Shown: piece by piece, positions 44,294 through 52,237 of the stretch | How the letters are laid out: every line of letters starts with the position of its first letter | How positions within the stretch are numbered: position 1 is the stretch's first letter | Source of the DNA: Clostridiales bacterium | GTDB lineage: Bacteria; Bacillota; Clostridia; Oscillospirales; Oscillospiraceae | DNA length: 64,000 nt | Assembly (NCBI GenBank): GCA_029268065.1 | Contig: JAJUHC010000005.1 | Location: forward strand, 33,558 to 97,557 | Direction of reading: 5' to 3' | Made by a program: the position numbers and the translations under genes | Notes under the pieces: model-generated | Seen by the model: only the letters and a program-made list of their open reading frames with translations | Told to the model about the DNA's origin: nothing | Databases searched by the model: none

Positions 44294-44926
44294 TTATGCA
44301 AAATAAACGAGCCCGCCCCTCATTCGCGTGGAAAGATACCATAGGCGCAGGTCGAAGCTCCTCGCCTCTCCCTCGTCCGAGGCGGTCGCAACGGCGCGAT
44401 TTCCTTCGATATCCGCCGAAGTGACGGTTATCCAGTGCCAGCCCTGAAGATTCTTTTCCCTTCCCCTTGTCAGGACGAGAAAGCCCAGCGGACAGTCGGA
44501 GGAAAGCCCGGCTCCGGCGAACTCGATGAACTCGGAAACCGGCGCACGCTCCTTTGCCATATTGCCCTGAACGCAGAAAACCTGCGGCTTTATCATTATT
44601 CCTCTGCTCGCCGCGAAATCCGCGACTCCGTCCGAAAGGTATTCGACTCTGTTAAGGCCGCCCATTCCGGGCGTGACATATCTGTACACTTCCTCCATAT
44701 GCTGCGCAAAGTCCGAGAGGCTCATACTGTCATAAGCATAAAGGGCTCTCAGCTCCGGACGGGTAAACGCAAGATAGGACAGTATATTGGCGGCGCAGGT
44801 GGGACCGCAGCCCGCCCTGCGGCTGCGCTCCCTTGAGTACCAGGACTGCGAGCCTCCAAAATACCTGTCTTTTGTATGCTCGTCTGTTATTTCAAGCAGC
44901 TCGGGACGCGAAATTGAATACAGCAT
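44294..44926 (-). CDS. C39-like peptidase-fold protein
   Basis: 210 aa, cytoplasmic (no signal). The Cys motif RAGCGPTCAANILSYL and a C-terminal GWHWITVTSAD supply the Cys and His of a papain-like C39-type fold. GGAGAGG site. No transporter or bacteriocin gene is adjacent, so it is probably a stand-alone cysteine peptidase-like protein of unknown target. Confidence 0.8.
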   Translation of the reverse strand: MLYSISRPELLEITDEHTKDRYFGGSQSWYSRERSRRAGCGPTCAANILSYLAFTRPELRALYAYDSMSLSDFAQHMEEVYRYVTPGMGGLNRVEYLSDGVADFAASRGIMIKPQVFCVQGNMAKERAPVSEFIEFAGAGLSSDCPLGFLVLTRGREKNLQGWHWITVTSADIEGNRAVATASDEGEARSFDLRLWYLSTRMRGGLVYFA

Positions 44927-45008
44927 CTTTTTCCTCTCCGCACGTTAAGGTGGTTTTTTCAGTATAGCATATGCGGAAGAAATCAGCAAAGCCTGTGCCC
45001 CCGCAGGG

Positions 45009-46493
45009 CTATTGAAAATTGTATGTCCTGAGCTTCCCGTCTGCAAGCTCGGATACCGGGCCGTGTCCGCAGCACACGATGCACGGCCTGTTGTTCTTTG
45101 ACGAAAGCTCCTCCGCAATTCTGATAATCTCTCTTCTCATCTCCCCCGCCCTTTTTGAATCGACGTTCACGCTTTTCATGAGGTACGGAGCAAAAGAATT
45201 GAACTCCGCGGTTTCAGGCGCGAAGCCGCTGATATTTATCAGGAGGTCCCCCGTGAAGATAATTCCGCGTTCCCTGCTGACATATATCATTTCGCCTTTC
45301 AGGTGACCGCCGCTGCTCTCCAGAATCTCAAAATCGAGCCTTCCCGCGCGCAGAACGCCTATTTTAAGAAAATCCTCATGTTCCTCCGGTGTTTCGCTGT
45401 CAAGCACCGTGAACCGGCTCGGTTCCGGCGGCGTATATCCGGAAATTATCTGGCTGATTCTGCTGTATCCCAAGCCCAGCACAGAGCTTTCGCGGAAATC
45501 CGGAAGGCCGGAGGCCTGCCGCCGCAGGCTCTCGGCGCTCTTTTTATTGAGTATGATCTCGGAGTTCTGAAGCTTTGAAAGCAGTCCGCAGTGGTCGACG
45601 TCCGCATGAGTAATATAGACTTTTTTATGCCGCGTTTCAAAGTCCGGCCATATCGAAAGGAAGATTTTCATCATCTCTTCCTCAAACACGGCAAAGCCCG
45701 TGTCTATAATCACAAGCTCGCCATCAGCCTCAAGGATAAAGGTATTGCTTCCGCAGGGCGGCCGAATGATATAAAGGGCGATTTCGGCGTCTATATCAAG
45801 CCTTTCGACCGAGGCTTTAAACTGAGCGCCCTTATTCCTGCATATAAAATCAGCAAAGCGTCGTATATACCTGAACACCTTGCCCGCGTCCTCGCCCTCG
45901 GACTGCAGCGCCTGCAGGATGCGGTTCGATTCAGTGATAAACTGCATGGTTTTCTCGTCGCTCAGCCCGAAGCGTTTCTGCATATCGTTGGCGAGCCGTA
46001 TATAAAACGCGGTGTTGTCCAGATTCTCCTCGGCGCTGTCGCAGCTTACGACGTCCACCCTGTATATTGCGCTTATTTCGTCAAGCAGTATCTTAATGAG
46101 AGCCGGCTCCTCGATAAGAAGCCCCGCTCTGAAATCCTGATAGAACCTTTCGTCTGAGCTGAGGTTAAGATAAGAAATATTTACGTTATGCCTGTTCAAT
46201 ATCTCAAGCACGGGAAGCGCGGCTCCAGGTCTGTCGGGTATTTGAACCGAAATCTCCATTACCCTTATCTCCGCTATCCTGTCGTTTAAATAGCCGGTAT
46301 TCAGGAGCTCCCTTTCGATTTCGGAAAGCTTTTCCCCTTCCGCCTCTATGTCGAGAAAAAGCGTATTCGGGTCTACAGCCTTGTTGTAGCTTACTCTTAC
46401 TATGTTCCCGCCGTATTCCGCTATGATTTTTGACGCGCGCAGGAAGGCGCCCGCCTTGTCCGGCATTCTTGTGACGAAGGATTTGCAGCTCAT
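45009..46493 (-). CDS. ACT-domain / metallo-beta-lactamase fusion protein
   Basis: 494 aa from ATG 46493, with GGGTGG upstream; the frame to 46577 is a non-coding extension. Residues about 1-140 hold two ACT-like segments (FVTRMPDKAGAFLRASKIIAE; VQIPDRPGAALPVLEILNRH), which usually bind amino acids. A helical linker of about 100 residues follows, then a metallo-beta-lactamase domain with ITHADVDHCGLL and GGHLKGEM and a closing CGHGPVS. It is probably an amino-acid-regulated hydrolase; the substrate is unknown. Confidence 0.88.
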   Translation of the reverse strand: MSCKSFVTRMPDKAGAFLRASKIIAEYGGNIVRVSYNKAVDPNTLFLDIEAEGEKLSEIERELLNTGYLNDRIAEIRVMEISVQIPDRPGAALPVLEILNRHNVNISYLNLSSDERFYQDFRAGLLIEEPALIKILLDEISAIYRVDVVSCDSAEENLDNTAFYIRLANDMQKRFGLSDEKTMQFITESNRILQALQSEGEDAGKVFRYIRRFADFICRNKGAQFKASVERLDIDAEIALYIIRPPCGSNTFILEADGELVIIDTGFAVFEEEMMKIFLSIWPDFETRHKKVYITHADVDHCGLLSKLQNSEIILNKKSAESLRRQASGLPDFRESSVLGLGYSRISQIISGYTPPEPSRFTVLDSETPEEHEDFLKIGVLRAGRLDFEILESSGGHLKGEMIYVSRERGIIFTGDLLINISGFAPETAEFNSFAPYLMKSVNVDSKRAGEMRREIIRIAEELSSKNNRPCIVCCGHGPVSELADGKLRTYNFQ

Positions 46494-46636
46494 TTTTCCA
46501 CCCCGAGTCCCGTTTGTTCCTGTCCTTTTATTATAACACTTTTTCGACACGCCGAATATCCGTTTTATAGGCATCATTAAAAGGGCAGGTTGAAATGCTT
46601 CAGCCCGCCCCTTTTACTCAGCCTATTCATCCGCAT

Positions 46637-47479
46637 CTAGATAACGGCGCTGGCGTGCCTTGTGACATGACAGCCCATGTTCACAACGCAGGGCATGCCC
46701 GCAATGTGCGTTGGAAGCGTGTCTATATTGACGGCAAGCGCGGTATACCGTCCCCCGAAGCCCTGCGGCCCGATTCCAAGCGAGTTGATCCTTTCAAGCG
46801 CGCGCCTCTCCATATCCGCGTAAAACCCGTCGGGGTTTCTCGTGTCTATCGGCCTCAAAAGGGCGCGCTTCGCGGTAAGCGCCGCCTGCTCTATTGTGCC
46901 GCCGAGTCCTACTCCTAAAATCACCGGGGGGCAGGGATTTGAGCCCGCGTTTTTCACGGTTTCCACAATAAAAGCTATTACCTCTTCGGGCGTAGATGAC
47001 GGCAGAAGCATCTTCATCGCGCTCATATTCTCACTGCCGAAGCCCTTGGGCGCAACCGTTATGCGTATTCTGTCGCCCTCCACAAGTCTTATGCTTAGCA
47101 TGGCGGGCGTATTGTCCCCCGTATTTACGCGCCTCAGCGGATCCCGCACCACCGAAAGGCGCAGAAGCCCGTCTACATAGCCTCGGCGCACGCCCTCGTC
47201 TACGGCGTCGGAGAAAAGACCGCCCGTAATATGTACTTCCTGTCCTATGTCGGCAAAAACCACCGCCATGCCCGTATCCTGACAAATAGGCACCCCCGCC
47301 GATGCAGCGTACTTGAAGTTTTCCACCATATCACAGAGCGCATCGCGCCCCGCGTCCGAATACTCGGTTTCGGCCGCGGCTTCAAGCTGTATGCCAATCT
47401 CCGGCGAGAGTATCGTATTGGCCTTAACGCATAATTTCGCAACGGTACGAGCTATCTCTTCAAAGTCTATTTCACGCAT
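46637..47479 (-). CDS. class I fumarate hydratase / tartrate dehydratase alpha subunit (orphan)
   Basis: 280 aa from ATG 47479, 6 nt after AAGGTG; the GTG three codons upstream lies at the ribosome site. [4Fe-4S]-binding Cys motifs are present: VPICQDTGM, GSNPCPPVILG and MGCHVTRH. The family's alpha subunit normally acts with a beta subunit encoded next to it, but the next gene is the ACT-MBL protein and no beta gene is in the window. Catalyses reversible hydration of fumarate (or a related dicarboxylate) if a beta subunit exists elsewhere. Confidence 0.9.
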   Translation of the reverse strand: MREIDFEEIARTVAKLCVKANTILSPEIGIQLEAAAETEYSDAGRDALCDMVENFKYAASAGVPICQDTGMAVVFADIGQEVHITGGLFSDAVDEGVRRGYVDGLLRLSVVRDPLRRVNTGDNTPAMLSIRLVEGDRIRITVAPKGFGSENMSAMKMLLPSSTPEEVIAFIVETVKNAGSNPCPPVILGVGLGGTIEQAALTAKRALLRPIDTRNPDGFYADMERRALERINSLGIGPQGFGGRYTALAVNIDTLPTHIAGMPCVVNMGCHVTRHASAVI

Positions 47480-47716
47480 AGAGCTCACCTTAAAAAATTA
47501 TTTCTTCCCGACAAAACTAGTATTCTTTCGCCCGGTTTCGCTATTTACAAATTATGGTAATTGTAGTATATTTTATTCACAGCTTATCCAATGGCATTGA
47601 AAGCGGCGCAACCGCCGTTTTCAATCCGCCCAGCAATGCTGGCGGTTCATATCTTTATCCCACAACCCCATTCGGCGGATCGTTTTAACGGTCCGCACCT
47701 TTTTTTTGCAATACTT

Positions 47717-47741
47717 ACGGGGCGGTTAAAAACCGCCCCGT
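47717..47741. terminator. hairpin after the S1-domain gene
   Basis: 11-bp perfect stem (47717-47727 with 47731-47741) and 3-nt loop, 5 nt after the yabR-like stop. GC-rich without a U-run on the minus strand, so it may be an RNA-stabilising end rather than a classical terminator. Confidence 0.5.
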
Positions 47742-47745
47742 CATT

Positions 47746-48216
47746 TCAGCCTCTGCTGCGGCGGCGCGAAGAGCCGCTTTTACGATCCGAGTACTGCTTT
47801 ATGCCGGAAATCTTGCTGTCCGAATCCTGCATAAACCTTTTTAGCTTGTCTTCAAAGGAAGTGTCGTTAAGAGGAGCTTCCACTGGCTGCGACGCGGCCG
47901 CCGTTCGGTAAGCCGGCATCCTGACAGGCATTTTTTGATTTCTGTTTTGTGCCTGGGACGCGCGCTGGGGCACACCCGGCTGCTCTGCGGCTTTCTTGAT
48001 GGAAAGATTGATCCTTCCGTTTTCGTCTATGCCAATGACCTTTACCTTGACTGTCTGTCCGTCACTTAGGTGGTCGCCCACATTCTGAACATAGGGATAG
48101 GCTATTTCTGAAATGTGCACAAGCCCGGATTTGCCCGACGGGAAGGAAACAAAAGCCCCAAACTTAGTGATGCCGGTGACCTTGCCTTCGAGAACAGTCC
48201 CCACTTCCAAATCCAT
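47746..48216 (-). CDS. yabR: S1 RNA-binding domain protein (YabR / general stress protein 13 type)
   Basis: 156 aa. One S1 domain in residues 1-75 (GTVLEGKVTGITKFGAFVSFPSGKSGLVHISEIA, only partly quoted from the family pattern), then a basic disordered tail ending SRRRSRG. Strong GGAGGA site. Follows divIC as in Bacillus. It probably binds RNA or the ribosome. Confidence 0.92.
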   Translation of the reverse strand: MDLEVGTVLEGKVTGITKFGAFVSFPSGKSGLVHISEIAYPYVQNVGDHLSDGQTVKVKVIGIDENGRINLSIKKAAEQPGVPQRASQAQNRNQKMPVRMPAYRTAAASQPVEAPLNDTSFEDKLKRFMQDSDSKISGIKQYSDRKSGSSRRRSRG

Positions 48217-48275
48217 ATAAAGTTTACTTCCTCCTCAAAAACTTAAACTGTAATATATTATTCGACAAACAACTC

Positions 48276-48554
48276 CTAGTTGTTCGTTCCGTAAAAAATG
48301 ATTTCTCCCGGTTTGACCAAGCCCAGCTTCTCACGGGCTATCTTCTGTATCGTTTCTGGGTCGTTTGAATTCTTTATGCTGTGTTCGAGCTCCGCGTTTC
48401 GGGCCTCTATATTTGAGACTTCCTGTTCGAGCCTCGCCTTCTGAGCCTCGGCCGCCGCTATCTTTGAATTCAGCCCCACGAGCGTTACTACTGTATATAT
48501 CATAATAATCATTACGATAAGCTTTGTAAGTATGCCTGTTTTCCTGCTTTTCAA
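48276..48554 (-). CDS. divIC: septum formation initiator DivIC/FtsB-like protein
   Basis: 92 aa. Single N-terminal membrane helix (LIVMIIMIYTVVTLVGL) followed by a coiled coil (AAEAQKARLEQEVSNIEARN) and a C-terminal KLGLVKPGEIIFYG, the DivIC/FtsB signature. TTG start behind GAAGGAGG. Acts in the divisome with FtsL and DivIB. Context yabP-yabQ-divIC-yabR is conserved in spore formers. Confidence 0.93.
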   Translation of the reverse strand: MKSRKTGILTKLIVMIIMIYTVVTLVGLNSKIAAAEAQKARLEQEVSNIEARNAELEHSIKNSNDPETIQKIAREKLGLVKPGEIIFYGTNN

Positions 48555-49044
48555 AGCGCTCCTCCTTCGTACTGCCCGCCGCCGATGCCGCCGTCTTTCT
48601 GTGCATGAACCGACTATTATTTATTGTAAACCACTTTTTTAAATATTGGAATACCTTTTTTAATATTTCTATAATTTTTTTTATTGAAATTAACAGAAAT
48701 TTAACCGGAAATAAAGCTATTCTTACAATTCTGACCAATAAGTCTGCCAAAAGCTCCAGCGTTTGGATTGCGTACGGGCTGAGAGTATAAAAATATACCG
48801 TTCCGCCGGTTATGGCGAAAATATACATGAAAATGCGGAAGCCTCTCTGCGACGCCCCGGAAGCCAGGAAAAACAGCGCGGCGGCGGCGAGAAACCAGTA
48901 GAGAGCGTCAACGACGGGGGTGACGCGCTCCAAACCAAAGCGCCGCCGCAATATCCTGAACAGATCGTAAACTACGCCGAACGCAAAGCCGAGCGCTACG
49001 GAAAGCCAGGCCTCAAGCATCTGGTAGGCAAGCGAAATATCCAT
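48331..49044 (-). CDS. yabQ: spore cortex protein YabQ with out-of-frame extension over divIC
   Basis: 237 aa as the frame stands. Residues 1-145 have the four-to-five-helix YabQ pattern (GFAFGVVYDLFRILRRRFG, VVDALYWFLAAAALFFLAS). After that a basic Ser/Gly/Arg-rich tail runs 224 nt into divIC in another frame. The YabQ of related organisms ends near the start of divIC, so the tail may reflect a lost stop or a frameshift. YabQ is needed for spore cortex assembly in Bacillus. Confidence 0.85.
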   Translation of the reverse strand: MDISLAYQMLEAWLSVALGFAFGVVYDLFRILRRRFGLERVTPVVDALYWFLAAAALFFLASGASQRGFRIFMYIFAITGGTVYFYTLSPYAIQTLELLADLLVRIVRIALFPVKFLLISIKKIIEILKKVFQYLKKWFTINNSRFMHRKTAASAAGSTKEERFEKQENRHTYKAYRNDYYDIYSSNARGAEFKDSGGRGSEGEARTGSLKYRGPKRGARTQHKEFKRPRNDTEDSP

Positions 49045-49049
49045 ATTCG

Positions 49050-49340
49050 TTACTTGAACAGCCGCGACCAGACGGAGCCTTTTTCACGATCCTTTGCTTC
49101 GTAGGTCATTGACTCGACATCGCCTTCAAGAACAAAATCACCGCCGTCGATGCTCAGCTTTTCAATATGCAGCTCGCTCCCTCTTACTATCAGCGTGCCG
49201 CAGACCGTTGTGATGACTACCTCCCGCTCATCGAAGTTTTCGACGTCCTCAACGCCCGACACCGAAAGGCGCCTTCTCCCTTCCAGAATCAGATTGTGCG
49301 GCTGATCCGGTTTTTTATATTTCTCCTCGTATGCCATCAT
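49050..49340 (-). CDS. yabP: sporulation protein YabP
   Basis: 96 aa from ATG 49340, 5 nt after AAGGG; the frame to 49367 lacks a site. Contains HNLILEGRRRLSVSGVEDVENFDE and IVRGSELHIEKLSIDGGDFVLEG, the repeating beta pattern of the YabP family (spore cortex/coat assembly in Bacillus). 5 nt before yabQ. Confidence 0.93.
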   Translation of the reverse strand: MMAYEEKYKKPDQPHNLILEGRRRLSVSGVEDVENFDEREVVITTVCGTLIVRGSELHIEKLSIDGGDFVLEGDVESMTYEAKDREKGSVWSRLFK

Positions 49341-49500
49341 ACTCACCCTTCCATCAGATTTGTACAAGTATATTTGTCCGCGCCCCGAAATATAACCCCA
49401 AAACCCGCATGTTGCAAATTACTTAATTTTTTAATTGAAAACTCGTAAAAAATTGGTTATATTGGTAATGAAAAAAAATAATACGAAGGAGTGTTTTATT

Positions 49501-49974
49501 ATGACGGTTTACAACACTGACGGCGAGTTCGGAAAGTACATAGTTCAGGAGCTCCGCGCCCCAGCATTTTCGCAGGAATTCAGCGAGTTTTACAAGACCT
49601 ATGCCAAAAGGCTGCTCTGGATGGACAAGAATGTGGTCCCGGGGGCTTTCCAGATGAACATTTCCTGGTACATGTCCGCTTCGGAGATGAGGCCGCTTTT
49701 AAAACACGAGGAGCATTATCACGACAACGATGAACTCATCGGCTTCCTCGGGTCCGACCCGAATGACCCGTATGACCTCGGCGGAGAAATTGAGGTCGGA
49801 GTCGGCGGCGAGCTCCACAGACTCACAAAATCCTCTATCATATTCTTCCCCGCCGGACTCAAGCACCTTCCGCTTTCCATCATCGAGCTGCACAGGCCGA
49901 TACTTCACTTTTCGATAACCATGAGCGGTACTTACAGCGGCCACCGCACCGGCGGGGATTCCTACAAATACTGA
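49501..49974 (+). CDS. cupin-like protein, paralogue 1
   Basis: 157 aa from ATG 49501, 9 nt after AAGGAG. Cupin-type core: metal-ligand cluster KHEEHYHDNDELIGFLG, the motif PYDLGGEIEV, then KSSIIFFPAGLKHLPL. It is about half identical by eye to the gene 40 nt downstream. Cytoplasmic; probably metal-binding. No specific family recognised. Confidence 0.8.
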   Translation: MTVYNTDGEFGKYIVQELRAPAFSQEFSEFYKTYAKRLLWMDKNVVPGAFQMNISWYMSASEMRPLLKHEEHYHDNDELIGFLGSDPNDPYDLGGEIEVGVGGELHRLTKSSIIFFPAGLKHLPLSIIELHRPILHFSITMSGTYSGHRTGGDSYKY

Positions 49975-50014
49975 CGAAACCGACAATATCTTTGATTTTG
50001 AAAGGAACGATACT

Positions 50015-50533
50015 ATGAGGGATATACTGACCGAAAAGGGAGTTTTGGACACGGCCGGAGAATACGGAAAGCAGATAGTCCAGGAGCTCATTCTTCCGGC
50101 CTCGCACGCAAAGCCGGAGGTAATGGAGAGATACGCGAAGTTCGGGCGCCGCATACACTGGATAGACGCAAACGTGGTCCAGGGAGCCTTCCAGATGAAT
50201 ACCTCCTGGTACTTCAAGCCCACGACCTACATGCTTGACGAGGAGAGCAACGCCGTAACAAAGCCGCACAAGCACGACGTTGACGAAATCCTGGGCTTTT
50301 ACGGTTCGAATCCCGAAGACCCCTACGACCTTGGCGGGGAGATAATCATTTACATCAACGGCGAGAAGCACACTCTCACCAAAAGCAGTCTTGTATTCCT
50401 CCCCCGCGGAATGGAGCATCTTCCTCTTATCGTGACAAGAGTGGACAGACCCATTTTTCACTTTTCCATCGTTACGGAGGATATTTACAGATACACCTCT
50501 GTGGACGACGGGGTGCTGCGCGAGGCGAAATAG
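50015..50533 (+). CDS. cupin-like protein, paralogue 2
   Basis: 172 aa. Same architecture as paralogue 1: KPHKHDVDEILGFYG, PYDLGGEIIIYINGEKH and KSSLVFLPRGMEHLPL, with conserved flanking regions GKQIVQELILPA and NVVQGAFQMNTSWY. AAAGGA site. Tandem duplication with later divergence; the two may form a heterodimer or act on related ligands. Confidence 0.82.
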   Translation: MRDILTEKGVLDTAGEYGKQIVQELILPASHAKPEVMERYAKFGRRIHWIDANVVQGAFQMNTSWYFKPTTYMLDEESNAVTKPHKHDVDEILGFYGSNPEDPYDLGGEIIIYINGEKHTLTKSSLVFLPRGMEHLPLIVTRVDRPIFHFSIVTEDIYRYTSVDDGVLREAK

Positions 50534-50904
50534 GCGCTCCGCGGCTCTCGGGCAAGCGGGTGCAATTCGAGAGGGAAAGCCCTTTGCCTTTGCGGATGAG
50601 ACGGCATTTTTGCGGTTATTTACCCATTTATCTGTATTTTTGTATTTATTTCTATGCGCCCGGGTCACCCTCGGGCGCATATGAATTTAACCTGCAATTA
50701 ATTGCCTTCCCATCCATACTCTGCTTGTTTTTGTAAAAAATTTGTTCACATTTGTAAAAGATTTGTTACGAACGACCCGTTTTGCTTGACTTAAGCCATA
50801 CATTGGTATATGTTTTTGTTCGCGAAGTTTCAAATTAAGTAGGCGGCGGGAAAATATACCCTGTTTTTCCGCCAATGAATTTCTTAAAGGAGAAGCTGGC
50901 GAAT
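50534..50904. other. intergenic region with a hairpin and paired direct repeats
   Basis: 370 bases without a supported gene. Contains a GC-rich hairpin (50654-50664 with 50669-50680) that may end the cupin operon, and two 17-bp direct repeats (50730-50746 and 50751-50767, 16 of 17 identical, 21-bp period). A possible promoter (TTGACT 50786-50791, TATATG near 50807) precedes the M23 gene. Confidence 0.6.
50730..50767. repeat. two direct repeats upstream of the M23 peptidase gene
   Basis: TTTGTAAAAAATTTGTT and TTTGTAAAAGATTTGTT, start-to-start distance 21 bp (two helical turns), ending about 20 bp before a candidate -35. The spacing suits a dimeric regulator binding two sites on the same DNA face. 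Confidence 0.6.
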
Positions 50905-52164
50905 ATGGAAAACACCTTGCCGCCTGTTCAGACTGGGAACAGGCACTTCCCCGCGTTCTGGCAAAGGCCGGTATCCGGACGCAGCGCGCCCCCTAAAAGA
51001 ATTAGGAACAAGCTCATCTGCATCGCTGTATTATTTGGAATTTCCGCTTTGATAATGGCTGTGGGACTTAAGACAACAACCTCCGTTTTGTATAATGGCA
51101 CGCTAGTCGGCGTCGTCGAGTCAAAGGAAATCGCCGACGAGGCCGTGGCGAAGGCGGAAGCGAAGGCATCGGAAATACTCGGTAAAGAATACTCAGTTTC
51201 AAGCGGAATTACATACAGAAAAGGTATTGCGGCGACAAACCTAAGCTCCGAGGATCTTACAAGCGCCATTTTGGACAAGTTGGACAGCATCCAGAGGCTG
51301 CACGTCCTCACGGTGAACGGCAAGATAATCGGCGGCGCGGAAAACCGCAAGGACGTTGAAAACCTTCTGGTTTCAATTCTTGAGAAGAATCTTTCGGCCA
51401 CCTCCATGTCGGCAAAATTTCATGAAAACACCCAAATAGTGCAGATGTTCGTACCAAAGGGCAGCGTGCCCGACCTCACCGAAATGAAAAAGGCGCTTAC
51501 GACTAAGCGTGAAGACGGCACATATCTGCTGAACGTTGAAACGGTGGAAGAGGTGGAGTACATCTCCCCTGTCGCATACCCCACCCAATATGTGCAGGAC
51601 AACACGATGCTCGAGGGCGAATCCTCTACCCTGACCCCCGGCACGAACGGGGAAGCGATCGTCACCGAAAAGATGACTATGCTTGACGGAAATAAGGTTA
51701 ACAGCGAGATAAAGAACACGAAAATTCTTTCCAACCCCTCCCCTGCGATTATCGCCGTAGGTACGGTACCGCGCTCCAGATCAAAAGGCTATTATAATTG
51801 GCCCATTCGAGGCCTTCTCACCTCCGGCTTCGGCTACCGCAACATAGGCATGGGTGGATCCTTCCATTACGGTATCGACATCGGAGTAAGCCGCGGAGCC
51901 TCAATATGCGCCGCTGACGGCGGGACTGTCATCTATTCCGGCTTTTACAGCGACTACGGTTATATGATTGAAATACGACACGACAACGGCGATGTTACGC
52001 GCTACGCACACAACACAAAGAATCTTGTTTCAGCCGGAGATAAGGTGGCTCAGGGAGACGTAATCGCCACCGCCGGAGATACGGGGCTTGCGGACGGCGT
52101 GCACCTGCACTTCGAGCTTGTGAAAAGCGGCGTCAGGGTAGATCCCTATCCGTACCTCAAATAG
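50905..52164 (+). CDS. M23-family peptidase with G5 domain, membrane anchored
   Basis: 419 aa from ATG 50905; AAAGGAG at 50886-50892 is the only ribosome site, and an ATG at 50875 lies upstream of it. Membrane segment near residue 45 (LICIAVLFGISALIMAVGL), then an outside region, a G5 domain (SSTLTPGTNGEAIVTEKMTMLDGNKV) and a C-terminal LytM domain with zinc ligands in HYGIDIGVSRG and GVHLHFELVKSG. It would cut or bind peptidoglycan cross-bridges at the cell surface. The architecture is common in Clostridia. Confidence 0.9.
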   Translation: MENTLPPVQTGNRHFPAFWQRPVSGRSAPPKRIRNKLICIAVLFGISALIMAVGLKTTTSVLYNGTLVGVVESKEIADEAVAKAEAKASEILGKEYSVSSGITYRKGIAATNLSSEDLTSAILDKLDSIQRLHVLTVNGKIIGGAENRKDVENLLVSILEKNLSATSMSAKFHENTQIVQMFVPKGSVPDLTEMKKALTTKREDGTYLLNVETVEEVEYISPVAYPTQYVQDNTMLEGESSTLTPGTNGEAIVTEKMTMLDGNKVNSEIKNTKILSNPSPAIIAVGTVPRSRSKGYYNWPIRGLLTSGFGYRNIGMGGSFHYGIDIGVSRGASICAADGGTVIYSGFYSDYGYMIEIRHDNGDVTRYAHNTKNLVSAGDKVAQGDVIATAGDTGLADGVHLHFELVKSGVRVDPYPYLK

Positions 52165-52184
52165 AACGCATACGCAAAAATAGG

Positions 52185-52216
52185 ACTGGCACCGCTTAGC
52201 ACGGTGCCAGTTTTTT
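52185..52216. terminator. terminator between convergent M23 and argH genes
   Basis: 10-bp perfect stem ACTGGCACCG/CGGTGCCAGT, 7-nt loop, T-run on the plus strand and A-run before it, so it works in both directions. Confidence 0.9.
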
Positions 52217-52237
52217 CGTATAATCAGTCTCCCGCCG

